64,000 nt of DNA from Antrihabitans auranticaus (GTDB lineage: Bacteria; Actinomycetota; Actinomycetes; Mycobacteriales; Mycobacteriaceae): the NCBI RefSeq assembly GCF_016481275.1, contig NZ_JAEMNW010000003.1, positions 124,001-188,000 on the forward strand, written 5' to 3'. A program made the translations under genes and the position numbers. The notes under the pieces are model-generated. The model was not told where the DNA came from. It worked only from the letters and a program-made list of their open reading frames with translations, and ran no database searches. Positions 38,448 through 48,234 of this stretch are shown one piece after another (position 1 is the stretch's first letter; each line of letters begins with the position of its first letter).

Positions 38448-40537
38448 CCGCTCGAGCAGTCGCAGACTTCGCGGCCGCATGGCAGAACGCCGACGCGACA
38501 GACGCATCAGTACCCGATCTGATTGCCTATCTACCCGATGCGGTCGCGCAGCGGCGGGAGATCTTGATCGAACTCATTCGCCTGGATGTGCAGCAGCGCG
38601 CCAAGCGGCCGGAACTGACCAAACCGCTTTCGGCATACCGCGCCGAATTCCCTGAGCTGCCGGCCGTCGCGGAGCTGGCAGCCCTCGTGTGGAACGACGA
38701 CCCGACCGTCCACGACCTCGACTCGACGCATCAGCAAACAGTCACGGCGGCAGCATCATTCGATCCGCTGGACGTGATCGACGTCGGGCAGCGACTCGAC
38801 GATTTCGAACTGCTGACCAACCTCGGCAGCGGCGCCTTCGCCCGCGTCTTCCTCGCCCGCCAAACCTCCATGCAACGACTCGTCGCCGTCAAGATCAGCG
38901 AGAACCACGGCACCGAACCACAAACCCTCGCCCAACTCGACCACGACTACATCGTCCGAGTCTTCGACCAACGCCTCCTCCCTGAACGCGATCTGCGCCT
39001 GCTCTACATGCAGTACCTCCCCGGCGGCACCCTTCTCGACGTCCTTCGCAAAGCCCGCAAGACCACCTGGACCCCACAGCGCAGCGGCCAACTCCTCCTC
39101 GACGCCATCGACGAAGCGATGGAAGCCAAAGGCGAAATCCGCCCCACCGACTCCAGCGTCCGCGCCGAACTCGCCGGCCTGACCTGGCCCGAAACCGTCG
39201 CCTGGCTCGGCCGACGCCTCGCCGAAGCCCTCGACTACGCCGACAAGGCCGGGGTGCTGCACCGCGACATCAAACCCGCCAACGTGCTGCTCACCGCCGA
39301 AGGTGTCCCCAAACTCGCCGACTTCAACATCAGTTTCGCCCGCAACCTTGCCGGTACGAACCCTGTCGCATATTTCGGCGGATCGCTGGCCTACATGTCG
39401 CCTGAGCAACTCGCTGCGGTCGACAGAGAATCCGCTGCCAAACTCGACACCCGCAGCGACATCTACTCTCTCGGCGTGCTGCTGTGGGAGCTGCTGACCG
39501 GTCGCAAGCCGTTCCCGACACTGGAGCACACAACACTCGACGAGATGCTCGCGTTGCGGCTGGCCGGGATCACCGACGATGCGCTCGCCGACCTGCCACC
39601 GGACACGCCGCCGACTCTGCGGCGCATCCTGCTGACCTGCCTCGCGCCCGACCGCGACGACCGCTGGAGTAGCGGCGCCGAACTGGCGAAGCAATTCGAA
39701 ATCTGTCTCAACCCACCGACGCGCAACCTCGTCGACCCTTCGCCCCAGAGTTGGCGCTACCGACTGCGGCCGTGGATCGTTCCGATCGTCGCAGCGTGCG
39801 TGGCGATTCCGAACAGCCTCGCGAGCCTGTACATCATCGGGCAGACCCAGCTACTTATCTGGAGCAGGTTGTCGGAGAAAGTTCAGCAGCGCACAGACAT
39901 GCTGAACATGATCACCAACGTGGTCGGCTTCTCGCTGGGCAGCCTGCTGATCGCCTATCTGTCGCGATATCTGATCAGGGTGTCGATCGGGCTGCGCAGA
40001 GGGAGAACGTACAGCCCCGAGGTCCTGGCTCGGGCTCGGGCGGACGCGGTCCTGCTCGCCGACCGGATTGTCGCGGTCTGCCTGTCACTGTGGATCGTCT
40101 CGGCAATCGTCCAGCGGATCGGGGTCGGATCGATTCCGCCGACGGCGCTCGTCCACACGCTGATCGCACAATTCGTGTCTGCGTCGATGGCTGTCGCGTA
40201 CCCGTTCTTCCTTCTGACGTTCTATTCGATTCGCTGCCTGTATCCGACGTTCCTGCCGTACGGGCAGGTGACCGACGACGACGCACGGCGCCTCGAAAGT
40301 TGGCGTCGCCGCGGAAACTTCTACCTCGCGGTCGCGGCGGGTGTGCCGTTGTTCGGTGTCGCGGGCGTGACGTTCCTCAACGCAGGGGACATCGAGCTCG
40401 TCATCGTGCCGCTGCGGATCCTGTGCGTGGGTAGCATCGCCGCGTTCCTGCTGTCTTACGCGCTGTTCCGGCTCGCCGAAGCCGACATGCGCGCGCTGGG
40501 TGCCGGTCCGCGCGTCCTAGCGACTCAGGCCTCGTAG
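38444..40537 (+). CDS. Membrane Ser/Thr kinase 4: half N-domain, DFN-type kinase, six-TM C-domain
   Basis: Paralogue of 697 aa. Only the first half of the helical N-domain remains ([24 protein letters not shown]); the LIYEEF half is replaced by an acidic stretch. The kinase (120-430) has intact Lys, HRDIKPAN and DFN. Six TM helices lie at about 445-685. The segment for codons 125-296 lies in a block nearly identical to kinase 2. Its 3' end overlaps the convergent hpt gene by 13 bp, so the operon ends here. Confidence 0.9.
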   Translation: MTARAVADFAAAWQNADATDASVPDLIAYLPDAVAQRREILIELIRLDVQQRAKRPELTKPLSAYRAEFPELPAVAELAALVWNDDPTVHDLDSTHQQTVTAAASFDPLDVIDVGQRLDDFELLTNLGSGAFARVFLARQTSMQRLVAVKISENHGTEPQTLAQLDHDYIVRVFDQRLLPERDLRLLYMQYLPGGTLLDVLRKARKTTWTPQRSGQLLLDAIDEAMEAKGEIRPTDSSVRAELAGLTWPETVAWLGRRLAEALDYADKAGVLHRDIKPANVLLTAEGVPKLADFNISFARNLAGTNPVAYFGGSLAYMSPEQLAAVDRESAAKLDTRSDIYSLGVLLWELLTGRKPFPTLEHTTLDEMLALRLAGITDDALADLPPDTPPTLRRILLTCLAPDRDDRWSSGAELAKQFEICLNPPTRNLVDPSPQSWRYRLRPWIVPIVAACVAIPNSLASLYIIGQTQLLIWSRLSEKVQQRTDMLNMITNVVGFSLGSLLIAYLSRYLIRVSIGLRRGRTYSPEVLARARADAVLLADRIVAVCLSLWIVSAIVQRIGVGSIPPTALVHTLIAQFVSASMAVAYPFFLLTFYSIRCLYPTFLPYGQVTDDDARRLESWRRRGNFYLAVAAGVPLFGVAGVTFLNAGDIELVIVPLRILCVGSIAAFLLSYALFRLAEADMRALGAGPRVLATQAS
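38816..39333 (+). repeat. 518-bp kinase block near-identical to 34108-34625
   Basis: Second copy of the shared block. This copy keeps AAA (Lys) in the catalytic loop, where the other has CAA (Gln). Outside the block the two genes resemble each other only at ordinary paralogue level. Confidence 0.85.
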
Positions 40538-41097
40538 ACCTTCGGGTCCAGCGTCCCGATGTAGGCGAGGTCACGGTAGCGCTCCGCATAGTCGAGGCCG
40601 TAGCCGACAACGAACTCGTTCGGGATGTCGAAACCGACCAGCGCGACTTCGACGTCAGTCTTGACGGCGTCGGGCTTGCGCAGCAAGGTAACGACCGCGA
40701 GCGACGCAGGGTTGCGGCTCGAGAGGTTGCGCATCAACCAGGACAGCGTGAGACCCGAGTCGATGATGTCTTCGACGATGAGAACGTTGCGACCGGCGAT
40801 GTCCTTGTCGAGGTCCTTCAGAATGCGCACGACGCCCGACGACGAGGTCGACGAGCCGTACGAACTGACCGCCATGAATTCCATCTGGGTGGGAATCGCG
40901 ATCGCGCGCGACAGATCCGTCATGAAGTAGATCGCGCCCTTGAGCACACCGACGAGAAGTAGGTCGCCCTGCGGTGAACCCGCTGGGTATCGCTCGGTGA
41001 TCTCGGCGGCGAGTTCTTTGACGCGGACCTGGATCTCGGCCTCGGTCAACAGAACCGATGCGATGTCGTCTCCGTACACGCCTTGCGGTCCCTTCAT
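40525..41097 (-). CDS. hpt: Hypoxanthine phosphoribosyltransferase
   Basis: Purine salvage: hypoxanthine or guanine plus PRPP to IMP or GMP. The 190-aa protein from ATG 41097 carries the PRPP signature [28 protein letters not shown] and the C-terminal [18 protein letters not shown]. The start overlaps the tilS stop (ATGA), so the two are translated together. The frame extending to 41295 lies in tilS. Confidence 0.97.
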   Translation of the reverse strand: MKGPQGVYGDDIASVLLTEAEIQVRVKELAAEITERYPAGSPQGDLLLVGVLKGAIYFMTDLSRAIAIPTQMEFMAVSSYGSSTSSSGVVRILKDLDKDIAGRNVLIVEDIIDSGLTLSWLMRNLSSRNPASLAVVTLLRKPDAVKTDVEVALVGFDIPNEFVVGYGLDYAERYRDLAYIGTLDPKVYEA

Positions 41098-42083
41098 TGG
41101 TTCTCGAGTTCTCCCGACCCAGCTTTCGCGAAGGACAGGGTCAGCTTGCCATGCTGACGTGCTGCGACCAATCTGGTGCCCGGCCGACCGCCACCGACGG
41201 CGACCCCGCCTTGGCCGTGCCAGGCTACAACAAGCTCGTCGATCGCCCGTAGATGCTTCTCGGTGACCGCTTTCGCGCCACTTCGGAGTAGCCACGCACG
41301 GATCGCCCTGCGCCGAAGCGCAGGCGCCTCACCTGCCAAGATCTCGATATTCAGAGCTTCGTGCACCGTCGCTCGCGCGACCAGCGAGTCGGCGAGGTCG
41401 TCGAGCACGGCACCGTCGTCACGCAACTGCTCGGCCGTCCTGGCCAGCGCCTGTGCCACACCTCCGCCGAGGACATCCTCGAGGAGCGGCAGCACTTCCA
41501 GCCGCAGGCGGACCCTCGTGAAGTCCGCGTTCTGGTTGTGCGGGTCGTCGTGTGGAGTCAGCCCGAGGTCGGCACAGGCTTGCCGGGTGGTCGAGCGGTC
41601 CACGGTCAGCAGCGGCCGGCCCCACGGCGCGTCGTACGCCCGCATACCCCAGATCGACCGAGCTCCGGAGCCACGCGCCAGCCCGAGCAGAACCGTCTCG
41701 GCCTGGTCGTCCAGGGTGTGGCCGAGCAACACTGGGACGTTGCCGCGAGCATTGTCGAGCGCCTCGTATCGCGCGCGCCGCGCGGATGCCTCGACACCGC
41801 CGACCCCGTCGACATGGACAGTCAGGGTTTCCGCGGATACACAGCCGAGCGCCGTCGCACGCTGCACTGCCTCGAGCGCGACACCGGCCGACCCGTCCTG
41901 CAACCGATGATCGACGACGAACGCCCGGACCGCACCCACCTCGGCGACCGCCGCCGCGGTCAGCGCAAGCGAATCGGCACCGCCGGAAAGGGCAACGGCC
42001 ACTTCGGCATTGGGATAGCTCCCGAGCCACGCCCGAACCGCGTGCCGAAGCCGCAGCACCGCAGGCGTTTCAGGAAACAGCAC
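41094..42083 (-). CDS. tilS: tRNA(Ile)-lysidine synthetase
   Basis: Modifies the wobble cytidine of tRNA-Ile(CAU) to lysidine. The 329-aa protein has the PP-loop [14 protein letters not shown] (33-46), DHRLQDGSA and [18 protein letters not shown], then a helical TilS domain. It begins with GTG directly after the stop of the DUF2342 gene and overlaps hpt, the conserved actinobacterial order. Confidence 0.96.
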   Translation of the reverse strand: MLFPETPAVLRLRHAVRAWLGSYPNAEVAVALSGGADSLALTAAAVAEVGAVRAFVVDHRLQDGSAGVALEAVQRATALGCVSAETLTVHVDGVGGVEASARRARYEALDNARGNVPVLLGHTLDDQAETVLLGLARGSGARSIWGMRAYDAPWGRPLLTVDRSTTRQACADLGLTPHDDPHNQNADFTRVRLRLEVLPLLEDVLGGGVAQALARTAEQLRDDGAVLDDLADSLVARATVHEALNIEILAGEAPALRRRAIRAWLLRSGAKAVTEKHLRAIDELVVAWHGQGGVAVGGGRPGTRLVAARQHGKLTLSFAKAGSGELENQ

Positions 42084-43202
42084 CTACCCGAGCACCCGTG
42101 CGATCCACTTGTCGGGCGCCTCGATCTCGGTCAGGAGCGGTAGCGTCTCGGCGTTCGTCCAGATGGTGTTGAACTGCTGCATGCCGACCTCGCCGACGAC
42201 CGCGTCGACGAACTTCTTGCCACGGACGTACTGGTCGATCTTCGCGTCGATGCCGAGCAGTGCCCGCAACACTCGCTGCAGCGGGTTGGCGGAACGCTTG
42301 CGGCGGTTGTCGAATGCCTGCCGGATCTGATCGACCGTCGGAACGACAGCCGGACCTACCGCGTCCATGACGTGGTCGGCGTGGCCTTCCAGCAGCGTGC
42401 CGAGCACCAGCAGGCGGTCGAGTGCCTCACGCTGAGCCGGAGCTTGGGTCGCGCGCAACAGGCCGACGATGCCGCGCTGTTCCATCGACTGCTCCGACTC
42501 GGGCGTCTGCCGTCGTGCCTTCACTGCCTGGCCGAGGCGCGAGATCAATTCGGCGACAGACTCTTCGCCGACCTCACCGAGCACGGCGACCGCGTCCTGC
42601 ATGTACTGCGCGAGCCACGGCGACGACGAGAACTGCACTCGGTGCGTCACCTCGTGCAAGCACACCCAGAGCCGAAAATCGCTGGGCGACACCTTCAATG
42701 CCCGCTCGACCATGACCACGTTCGGTGCAACGAGGAGCAACGTGCCGTGCTCGCCCGTGAACGGGTCGTACTGACCGAGAATCGCCGACGATAGATAGGC
42801 GAGCATCGCGCCTGCCTGAACACCGGCGGGCTTTCCCGCGAGCAGCCCACTGGGGGCATTCTCGCCGTCGCTGCCGGTGACGTGTGCCATCGACTGCGCG
42901 GCCGCCCTGATCCAGCCTGCACGGTCCACCACCTGCGCGGCTGGAATCGGCAGTCCATCAGCAAGTTTCGTCACATCGCGAACGGGTCCCTCGGCGCGGA
43001 TCGAAGCCTCGGACAGTTCCTTGACCACCTGTTCGGCGGTGTACCGGGAGGCCGTCGGGCCACGCGGTGACAGCTTCACGCCGGTCTTTGCGGCCAGTCC
43101 CCAGTCGACCGCGCCCGCGAAGCTGTTGCGGTGCTCCTGCTCCTGCTCCTCCGCGTCCAAGCTGTCAGCGCTGTCGGTATCTGCTTTGTCGTTGCTTGTC
43201 AT
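42084..43202 (-). CDS. DUF2342 zinc-dependent metalloprotease-like protein (Rv3626c-like)
   Basis: Zincin-like protein of 372 aa with the metal motif HEVTHRVQF, followed downstream by LLEGHADHVMDAVG carrying a likely third ligand. DUF2342 proteins are sometimes labelled as coenzyme F420 biosynthesis-associated, but a peptidase-like role is only inferred. ATG 43202 overlaps the end of dacB (4 bp), so it is in the dacB-zincin-tilS-hpt transcript. Confidence 0.9.
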   Translation of the reverse strand: MTSNDKADTDSADSLDAEEQEQEHRNSFAGAVDWGLAAKTGVKLSPRGPTASRYTAEQVVKELSEASIRAEGPVRDVTKLADGLPIPAAQVVDRAGWIRAAAQSMAHVTGSDGENAPSGLLAGKPAGVQAGAMLAYLSSAILGQYDPFTGEHGTLLLVAPNVVMVERALKVSPSDFRLWVCLHEVTHRVQFSSSPWLAQYMQDAVAVLGEVGEESVAELISRLGQAVKARRQTPESEQSMEQRGIVGLLRATQAPAQREALDRLLVLGTLLEGHADHVMDAVGPAVVPTVDQIRQAFDNRRKRSANPLQRVLRALLGIDAKIDQYVRGKKFVDAVVGEVGMQQFNTIWTNAETLPLLTEIEAPDKWIARVLG

Positions 43203-44608
43203 ACACATCCACACGATCGAAGGGTTGCGGCGAGGGCGTCCAATGCTGGACGACTCGCTTCAGGAGGTCTGCCGTGTGACATGAAGGCGAACGTCAGAAC
43301 GCGTCCGCTCACGTCGACCACGTAACCGGCCAGTGCGCTCGTATCGGCGAGCGTGCCGGTCTTCGCGCGCACCCAGCCGGCGCCCGCGCGGTCGCCGTCG
43401 GCGTAACGGTCCTCGAGTGTGCCCGTCCCACCGGCGACAGGCAGGTAGTCGAGCATGGGTCGCAATGCCGGCTGCGTTTCGCCTGCAGCGGCGAGCAGGA
43501 TCGAGTCGAGCACGCGGGCCGGCACTCTGTTGTCGACCGAAAGTCCGCTGAGATCGTGGAGGAGTACACCGGCGAGGTCGAAGTCGTTCGCGCGCAGGGC
43601 GTCACTCACAGCCGACACAGCGCCGGCGAACGACGGATCCGCGTTCGCTTTGATAGCCACCTCCCGGCCGATTGCTTCTGCGAGCACGTTGTCGGACCGA
43701 CCGATCATCTGACCGAGCCGATCACGCAACGGCGCCGACTGTACGCCCGCAATCGGTGCCGCGCCCGACTGTGCATTTCCGATGCGGACGTTCGCCGGAT
43801 CGATGCCGAGCCGCGACGCGAGCACGCGGCCGACGTCCAGTGCGGGCGTCGCGGTCCGCGGGGACTCGTCCTGCAGGGGATTCAACCTGCCGCCGTCGAG
43901 CATCACAGGTTCGATCGGCGCGATGTAGCCACCGGCGATGTCGCCCGGCGACCAGCCCTGCGCGAGACCCGGTCCGGTGAATGCACCGGTATCGACGATG
44001 ATCGTGTCGGCTTTGACACCACTGCGCTGGATCTGTTCGACGAGGTCGTCGATGCGTGGCGATCCTGGATAGAAGCTCGGCTCGCCGACCGGTTGCGCGG
44101 TGAGCGTCACATCCCCGCCACCGACCAGTACCAACTCGTTCGGCGACTGACCTGCGACGACCGTCGTCGGCACCCGGTGCCCCATGGGCAGTGCGAGCAT
44201 CGCGGCGGCGGCGGTCAGCAGCTTGGTCGTCGACGCCGGCGTCATCGGCCGCTCTTCTGCCGCACTCCAGAGGACCGTTCCGGTCAGCGCATCCGACACT
44301 GAACCGGTGAACTGACCGAGATCGGGATTGGCCAGACCCGGACCGAGCGCCGCGCCGATGGCGGCACCCGACGGAATCGGTCCGTTGTCCGGGACAGCGA
44401 CCACGTTCGGTGCGGGAGTGACCGGCGGTGGTTCGGCGACCGTCGTCACCTTGGCGCCGGAGGCATCGGCTTCCCACGGACGCTGGGCAAGCCAGAGAAC
44501 GGACGCGGCCGCCAACGCGACGACCACCAGGACGATGAGCGTGATTCGTACTTTTCGCTGACGCCGGGCGGCCAATCCGCCGATATTCTTCTTGCCCTGG
44601 CCCGTCAA
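43199..44608 (-). CDS. dacB: D-alanyl-D-alanine carboxypeptidase/endopeptidase (PBP4 family)
   Basis: Trims or cleaves peptidoglycan stem peptides outside the membrane. About 469 aa: a signal anchor (ITLIVLVVVALAAASVLWLA), the nucleophile motif SxxK in TPASTTKLLTAAAA, SDN in GRSDNVLAEAIG and KTG in RAKTGTLADTSA. I prefer TTG 44608, with GGAGGG 4 bp upstream; the frame beyond it has non-coding codon use and enters the ppa promoter. It is divergent from ppa, as in mycobacteria. Confidence 0.92.
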   Translation of the reverse strand: MTGQGKKNIGGLAARRQRKVRITLIVLVVVALAAASVLWLAQRPWEADASGAKVTTVAEPPPVTPAPNVVAVPDNGPIPSGAAIGAALGPGLANPDLGQFTGSVSDALTGTVLWSAAEERPMTPASTTKLLTAAAAMLALPMGHRVPTTVVAGQSPNELVLVGGGDVTLTAQPVGEPSFYPGSPRIDDLVEQIQRSGVKADTIIVDTGAFTGPGLAQGWSPGDIAGGYIAPIEPVMLDGGRLNPLQDESPRTATPALDVGRVLASRLGIDPANVRIGNAQSGAAPIAGVQSAPLRDRLGQMIGRSDNVLAEAIGREVAIKANADPSFAGAVSAVSDALRANDFDLAGVLLHDLSGLSVDNRVPARVLDSILLAAAGETQPALRPMLDYLPVAGGTGTLEDRYADGDRAGAGWVRAKTGTLADTSALAGYVVDVSGRVLTFAFMSHGRPPEASRPALDALAATLRSCGCV

Positions 44609-44729
44609 CGACCCTCCGCTCGAGTAACGCCCGACCGCTCCTTTGCGCCCACAATATCCTCGACCAGTTAACCTTCCCTCAGCGAATTGCCGAGAGTGGC
44701 AGACAGACGAGAACAGAGAGAGGTACGGC

Positions 44730-45221
44730 GTGGAGTTCGACGTCACTATCGAAATCCCGAAGGGGCAGCGCAACAAGTACGAGATCGACCACGAGACCGG
44801 CCGGGTTCGCCTCGACCGCTTCCTCTACACGTCGATGGTCTACCCCGCCGACTACGGATACATCGAGAACACGCTCGGCGAGGACGGCGACCCGCTCGAC
44901 GTCCTGGTCCTGCTGCCGGAACCGGTCTTCCCCGGTGTGCTGATCCTCGTGCGCCCGGTTGCCATGTACAAAATGGTCGACGAAAAGGGTGGCGACGACA
45001 AAGTCCTCGCAGTCCCCGCCGGCGACTACCGCTGGGATCACATCCAGGAACTCGAGGATGTCCCGGCGCACGAGTTGGCCGCGATCAAGCACTTCTTCGA
45101 GCGCTACAAGGACCTCGAGCCGGGCAAGTTCGTCAAGGGTTCGGAATGGGTCGGGCGCGCCGAGGCAGAAGCCGAGGTCGAGGCGTCGATTCAGCGTTTG
45201 AAGGACACCGGCGGGCACTGA
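44730..45221 (+). CDS. ppa: Inorganic pyrophosphatase
   Basis: Hydrolyses pyrophosphate released by biosynthesis. The 163-aa soluble family I enzyme starts [20 protein letters not shown] and has [11 protein letters not shown], the metal-binding [10 protein letters not shown] and the C-terminal [14 protein letters not shown] 44730 is supported by GAGAGAGG 7 bp upstream. Confidence 0.97.
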   Translation: MEFDVTIEIPKGQRNKYEIDHETGRVRLDRFLYTSMVYPADYGYIENTLGEDGDPLDVLVLLPEPVFPGVLILVRPVAMYKMVDEKGGDDKVLAVPAGDYRWDHIQELEDVPAHELAAIKHFFERYKDLEPGKFVKGSEWVGRAEAEAEVEASIQRLKDTGGH

Positions 45222-45239
45222 CCGCCTATCGCCGCGGAT

Positions 45240-45629
45240 TCATTGCAGGGCTCCGATGATTGCGCCCATCGCCGTGAACGCCACGGCGAAGTAGCCGGCA
45301 TCGATGAGAAGCAGGGCAAGGCTGCGCCGCTCGAAGAGATATACGATCCCGAGCGCGCAGCCCACCCAGCCGACTCCCGCGGCGGCACCGGCCGCGGCGC
45401 CGAACGCTGGCCCCTCGGTGCCGATGAACGGCGCCATCGTCGCAGCTATCACGAGCGAAAATGCCGCTGCGCCAAGGAAAATCCGCGCGGCGCCGGTCTG
45501 AAGCTCAGCATCGGTCACTCCTGCCGCCCGTTGCCAGGGCTTGGCGAACAACGCCGAATACCAGATGCCACCGATAACGAATACCGAAAGTGCGCCGAGC
45601 ACTATTGCCAGCGGATTCACGTCGTCCAT
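45240..45629 (-). CDS. DUF1761 membrane protein
   Basis: Four-helix membrane protein of 129 aa. The start MDDVNPLAIVLGALSVFVIG and the following GGIWYSALFAKPWQRAAG are the family signature (GxxWYS..F). It converges on ppa with an 18-bp gap. Function unknown. Confidence 0.85.
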   Translation of the reverse strand: MDDVNPLAIVLGALSVFVIGGIWYSALFAKPWQRAAGVTDAELQTGAARIFLGAAAFSLVIAATMAPFIGTEGPAFGAAAGAAAGVGWVGCALGIVYLFERRSLALLLIDAGYFAVAFTAMGAIIGALQ

Positions 45630-45673
45630 GCCGCGAAACTAGCGGTCACGCAGCCGGCGAAAATTGTAGAAAA

Positions 45674-46495
45674 TTACGTCGCATCGACGAGTGGAACAAA
45701 TAGCGCAAACTCGGGTCCCAGCGTTTCCACGCGCTCGAGGTAGCGCCGCGGTGTGAACCCGGTGAAGCGTTTGAACGTGTGAATGAAATGCGATTGGTCG
45801 TAGTACGACGACGGCGCAATCAAGTCGGTCCACGTCTGCCGTGAGCCGTCGAGCGGAAGCTCACGCAGAAAGCGATGGAAGCGAACCACGTCCGCGTACG
45901 CCTTCGGCGTGATTCCGCAGTGCTCCCGAAACAGCTGGATCAACCGCCGGTGGCCCGTGTTGACGTCGGCGGCGAGGGCCGAGATATCGATATCCGCCTC
46001 GGCATCAATTCGACGGCAGACCTCGACCACCACCGGATCCGGTGCACTGACCCCGCGGTCCAGCAGAAACGCTTCGAGCCTGTCGCACGCAGCCGGACCA
46101 GGCAGCCCGATCAGCTCGGGCCGCAGCGTCGCACTGCCGGGAAATACTTCCGCGCTGCCGTGCACCGCAGTCGTCAGCGCTGCGGTGGGCAGCGCACTGA
46201 ACCCACGGATGCCGTACGGCTCGAACTCGACTCCGACGTGCACCAGCTGCGCTGGGTCCTCGATGACGAGATACCGCGGCTGGATGCCCGAGACGAATCC
46301 GCCTGCGAACTCCTGCCGTCGTGCACCGTCATCGCCGACCACCCAGTACGGATCGGACAGGTTGACGATGAAGTGCACGAACGGCAGCGGCAGGATCTTC
46401 TCGTACCGTGCCGGGCGCGGCCCTTTCAGGTGCCACAGCTTCCGGACGAACGGTGCCAACGCATCGCAGGGCGGCCGCTCGAAGTAGTCGATCAC
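45674..46495 (-). CDS. AraC family transcriptional regulator (DUF6597-type N-domain)
   Basis: Regulator of 273 aa: an N-terminal cupin-like domain (YFERPPCDALAPFVRKLWHL, FVHFIVNLSDPYWV) and a C-terminal AraC HTH pair (ISALAADVNTGHRRLIQLFR; YYDQSHFIHTFKRFTGFTPR). Its GTG start overlaps the stop of the MFS gene (GTGA), so it is the last gene of a marR-MFS-araC operon and may control export or the same stress response. Confidence 0.9.
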   Translation of the reverse strand: MIDYFERPPCDALAPFVRKLWHLKGPRPARYEKILPLPFVHFIVNLSDPYWVVGDDGARRQEFAGGFVSGIQPRYLVIEDPAQLVHVGVEFEPYGIRGFSALPTAALTTAVHGSAEVFPGSATLRPELIGLPGPAACDRLEAFLLDRGVSAPDPVVVEVCRRIDAEADIDISALAADVNTGHRRLIQLFREHCGITPKAYADVVRFHRFLRELPLDGSRQTWTDLIAPSSYYDQSHFIHTFKRFTGFTPRRYLERVETLGPEFALFVPLVDAT

Positions 46496-48234
46496 GGACT
46501 GTTCGACGACTTCTTCTCAACCGACACGTCGGCGGTCGCCTCCGGCTCGTTCTGTGGCTCCGGCTCAGGAAAGTGCGTGTCGTGGAGCTCGGCTTCGGCC
46601 GCTGCCTGAATACCGCCGGCAGTCCGCAGCGGAACTTCCTTCCAGAACATCACCAGAACGAGAGCAACCAACGCGACAGCCGTGGCTGAAAGGAACACCA
46701 CCGACATCGATTCGGCGAAGCCGACCTTGAACGGGTACGCCAGCACCGGGCTCAGCTGCTGAATGATCGAGCTGTCGTTGAGGACGCTGCCCGCCACCGC
46801 CGAATCATGCGCGGCCTGAGCAAGTTTCGCGTCTGCCGGGTTGGCAGGATGGCTGAGTGCGTCGACGAAGGCCGGATCGCTTGCCGCAGCTTTGAGCTCG
46901 TTGCTGATGTTCGGCGTCACCTTCTGGAAGAGGATCGACAGGAATACAGCGACACCGAGCGTTCCACCGATCTGCCGGAAGAAGGTCGCGGCGGCCGTCG
47001 ACACGCCCATATCCTTGGGCGGCAACGCGTTCTGCAGTGCGAGGGTGAGCGGCTGCATCAGGTTACCGAGCCCGAAACCGGTGACGAGCATGTAGAACAT
47101 TGCGACCCACAGTGGCGAATCCGCCGTGATGAAGTGCAGTAGGAAGAGGCCGATCGTGAGCATCGCGGCACCGATCACCGGGAAAACCCGATATCGACCG
47201 GTCTTGGAGATGATCTGACCGGAGACCACCGAGCCGAGCATCAGACCCAGCACGAGCGGCAGCATCTGCAGACCCGCGGCTGTCGGGCTGGCACCGCGAA
47301 CCACCTGCAGATACTGCGGAACAAGCGTGATGCCACCGAACATCGCGGCACCGACGACGACGGAGATGACCACGCCAAGCGCGAAGGTCGTGTTCTTGAA
47401 CATGCGCAGCGGGATCAGCGCTGCGTCTTTCAGCGCAGCCTCGATCGCGATGAACCCCGCGATCCCGACCACGACGATGACGTAGCAAAGGATGGCTTTG
47501 CCGCTGCTCCAACCCCACTCACGACCTTGCTCAGCGACGATGAGAAGCGGCGTGATACCGATCGCCAGCGCAAGCGCGCCCCACCAGTCGACCCGCACAC
47601 CGGGCTTCTTGGTGCGCGGCAGATGCAGAACGCGAAACACGACGGCTAGCGCGAAAAGGCCGATCGGGACGTTGACCAGGAAAACCCAACGCCAGCCGCT
47701 GACACCGAGAATCGTGGCCTGACCGGCGAAAAGCCCGCCGATAACCGGTCCGATGACGCTCGACGTACCGAAGACGGCGAGAAAGTAACCCTGGTACTTC
47801 GCGCGTTCACGCGGTCCGACGATGTCACCGAGGATGGTCAACGCGAGCGACATCAAGCCGCCGGCGCCGAGGCCCTGGATCGCACGGAACGCGGCGAGCA
47901 TGTACATCGACTGTGCGAGCGTGCAGAGCAGCGATCCAATGATGAAGATCGTGATCGCCGCCATGAAGAACGGCTTGCGGCCGTACATGTCGGACAACTT
48001 GCCGTAAAGCGGCGTCGCAAGGGTCGCGGTGATCAGGTAAGCGGTCGTCACCCAGGCCTGCAACGAGTACCCGTTGAGGTCGTCGGCGATGGTCCGGATC
48101 GCAGTCGCGACAATCGTCTGGTCGAGCGCGGCGAGCAGCATGCCGAGCATGAGACCGCTCATGATCACGAGGATCTCGCGGTGTGTGAAACCGGAGGCGT
48201 TCTTGGCGTCCGGTGGCTCTGCAGTGCTTGTCAT
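46492..48234 (-). CDS. MFS drug exporter, DHA2 (14-TM) family
   Basis: Proton-driven multidrug exporter of 580 aa with about 14 TM helices. It has motif A-like PLYGKLSDMYGRKPFFM, the N-terminal ALDQTIVATAIRTIADDL of DHA2 transporters and motif C-like GPVIGGLFAG. It overlaps the MarR stop by 4 bp (ATGA) and the AraC start by 4 bp. The substrate is unknown; MarR linkage suggests induction by a xenobiotic. Confidence 0.94.
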   Translation of the reverse strand: MTSTAEPPDAKNASGFTHREILVIMSGLMLGMLLAALDQTIVATAIRTIADDLNGYSLQAWVTTAYLITATLATPLYGKLSDMYGRKPFFMAAITIFIIGSLLCTLAQSMYMLAAFRAIQGLGAGGLMSLALTILGDIVGPRERAKYQGYFLAVFGTSSVIGPVIGGLFAGQATILGVSGWRWVFLVNVPIGLFALAVVFRVLHLPRTKKPGVRVDWWGALALAIGITPLLIVAEQGREWGWSSGKAILCYVIVVVGIAGFIAIEAALKDAALIPLRMFKNTTFALGVVISVVVGAAMFGGITLVPQYLQVVRGASPTAAGLQMLPLVLGLMLGSVVSGQIISKTGRYRVFPVIGAAMLTIGLFLLHFITADSPLWVAMFYMLVTGFGLGNLMQPLTLALQNALPPKDMGVSTAAATFFRQIGGTLGVAVFLSILFQKVTPNISNELKAAASDPAFVDALSHPANPADAKLAQAAHDSAVAGSVLNDSSIIQQLSPVLAYPFKVGFAESMSVVFLSATAVALVALVLVMFWKEVPLRTAGGIQAAAEAELHDTHFPEPEPQNEPEATADVSVEKKSSNSP

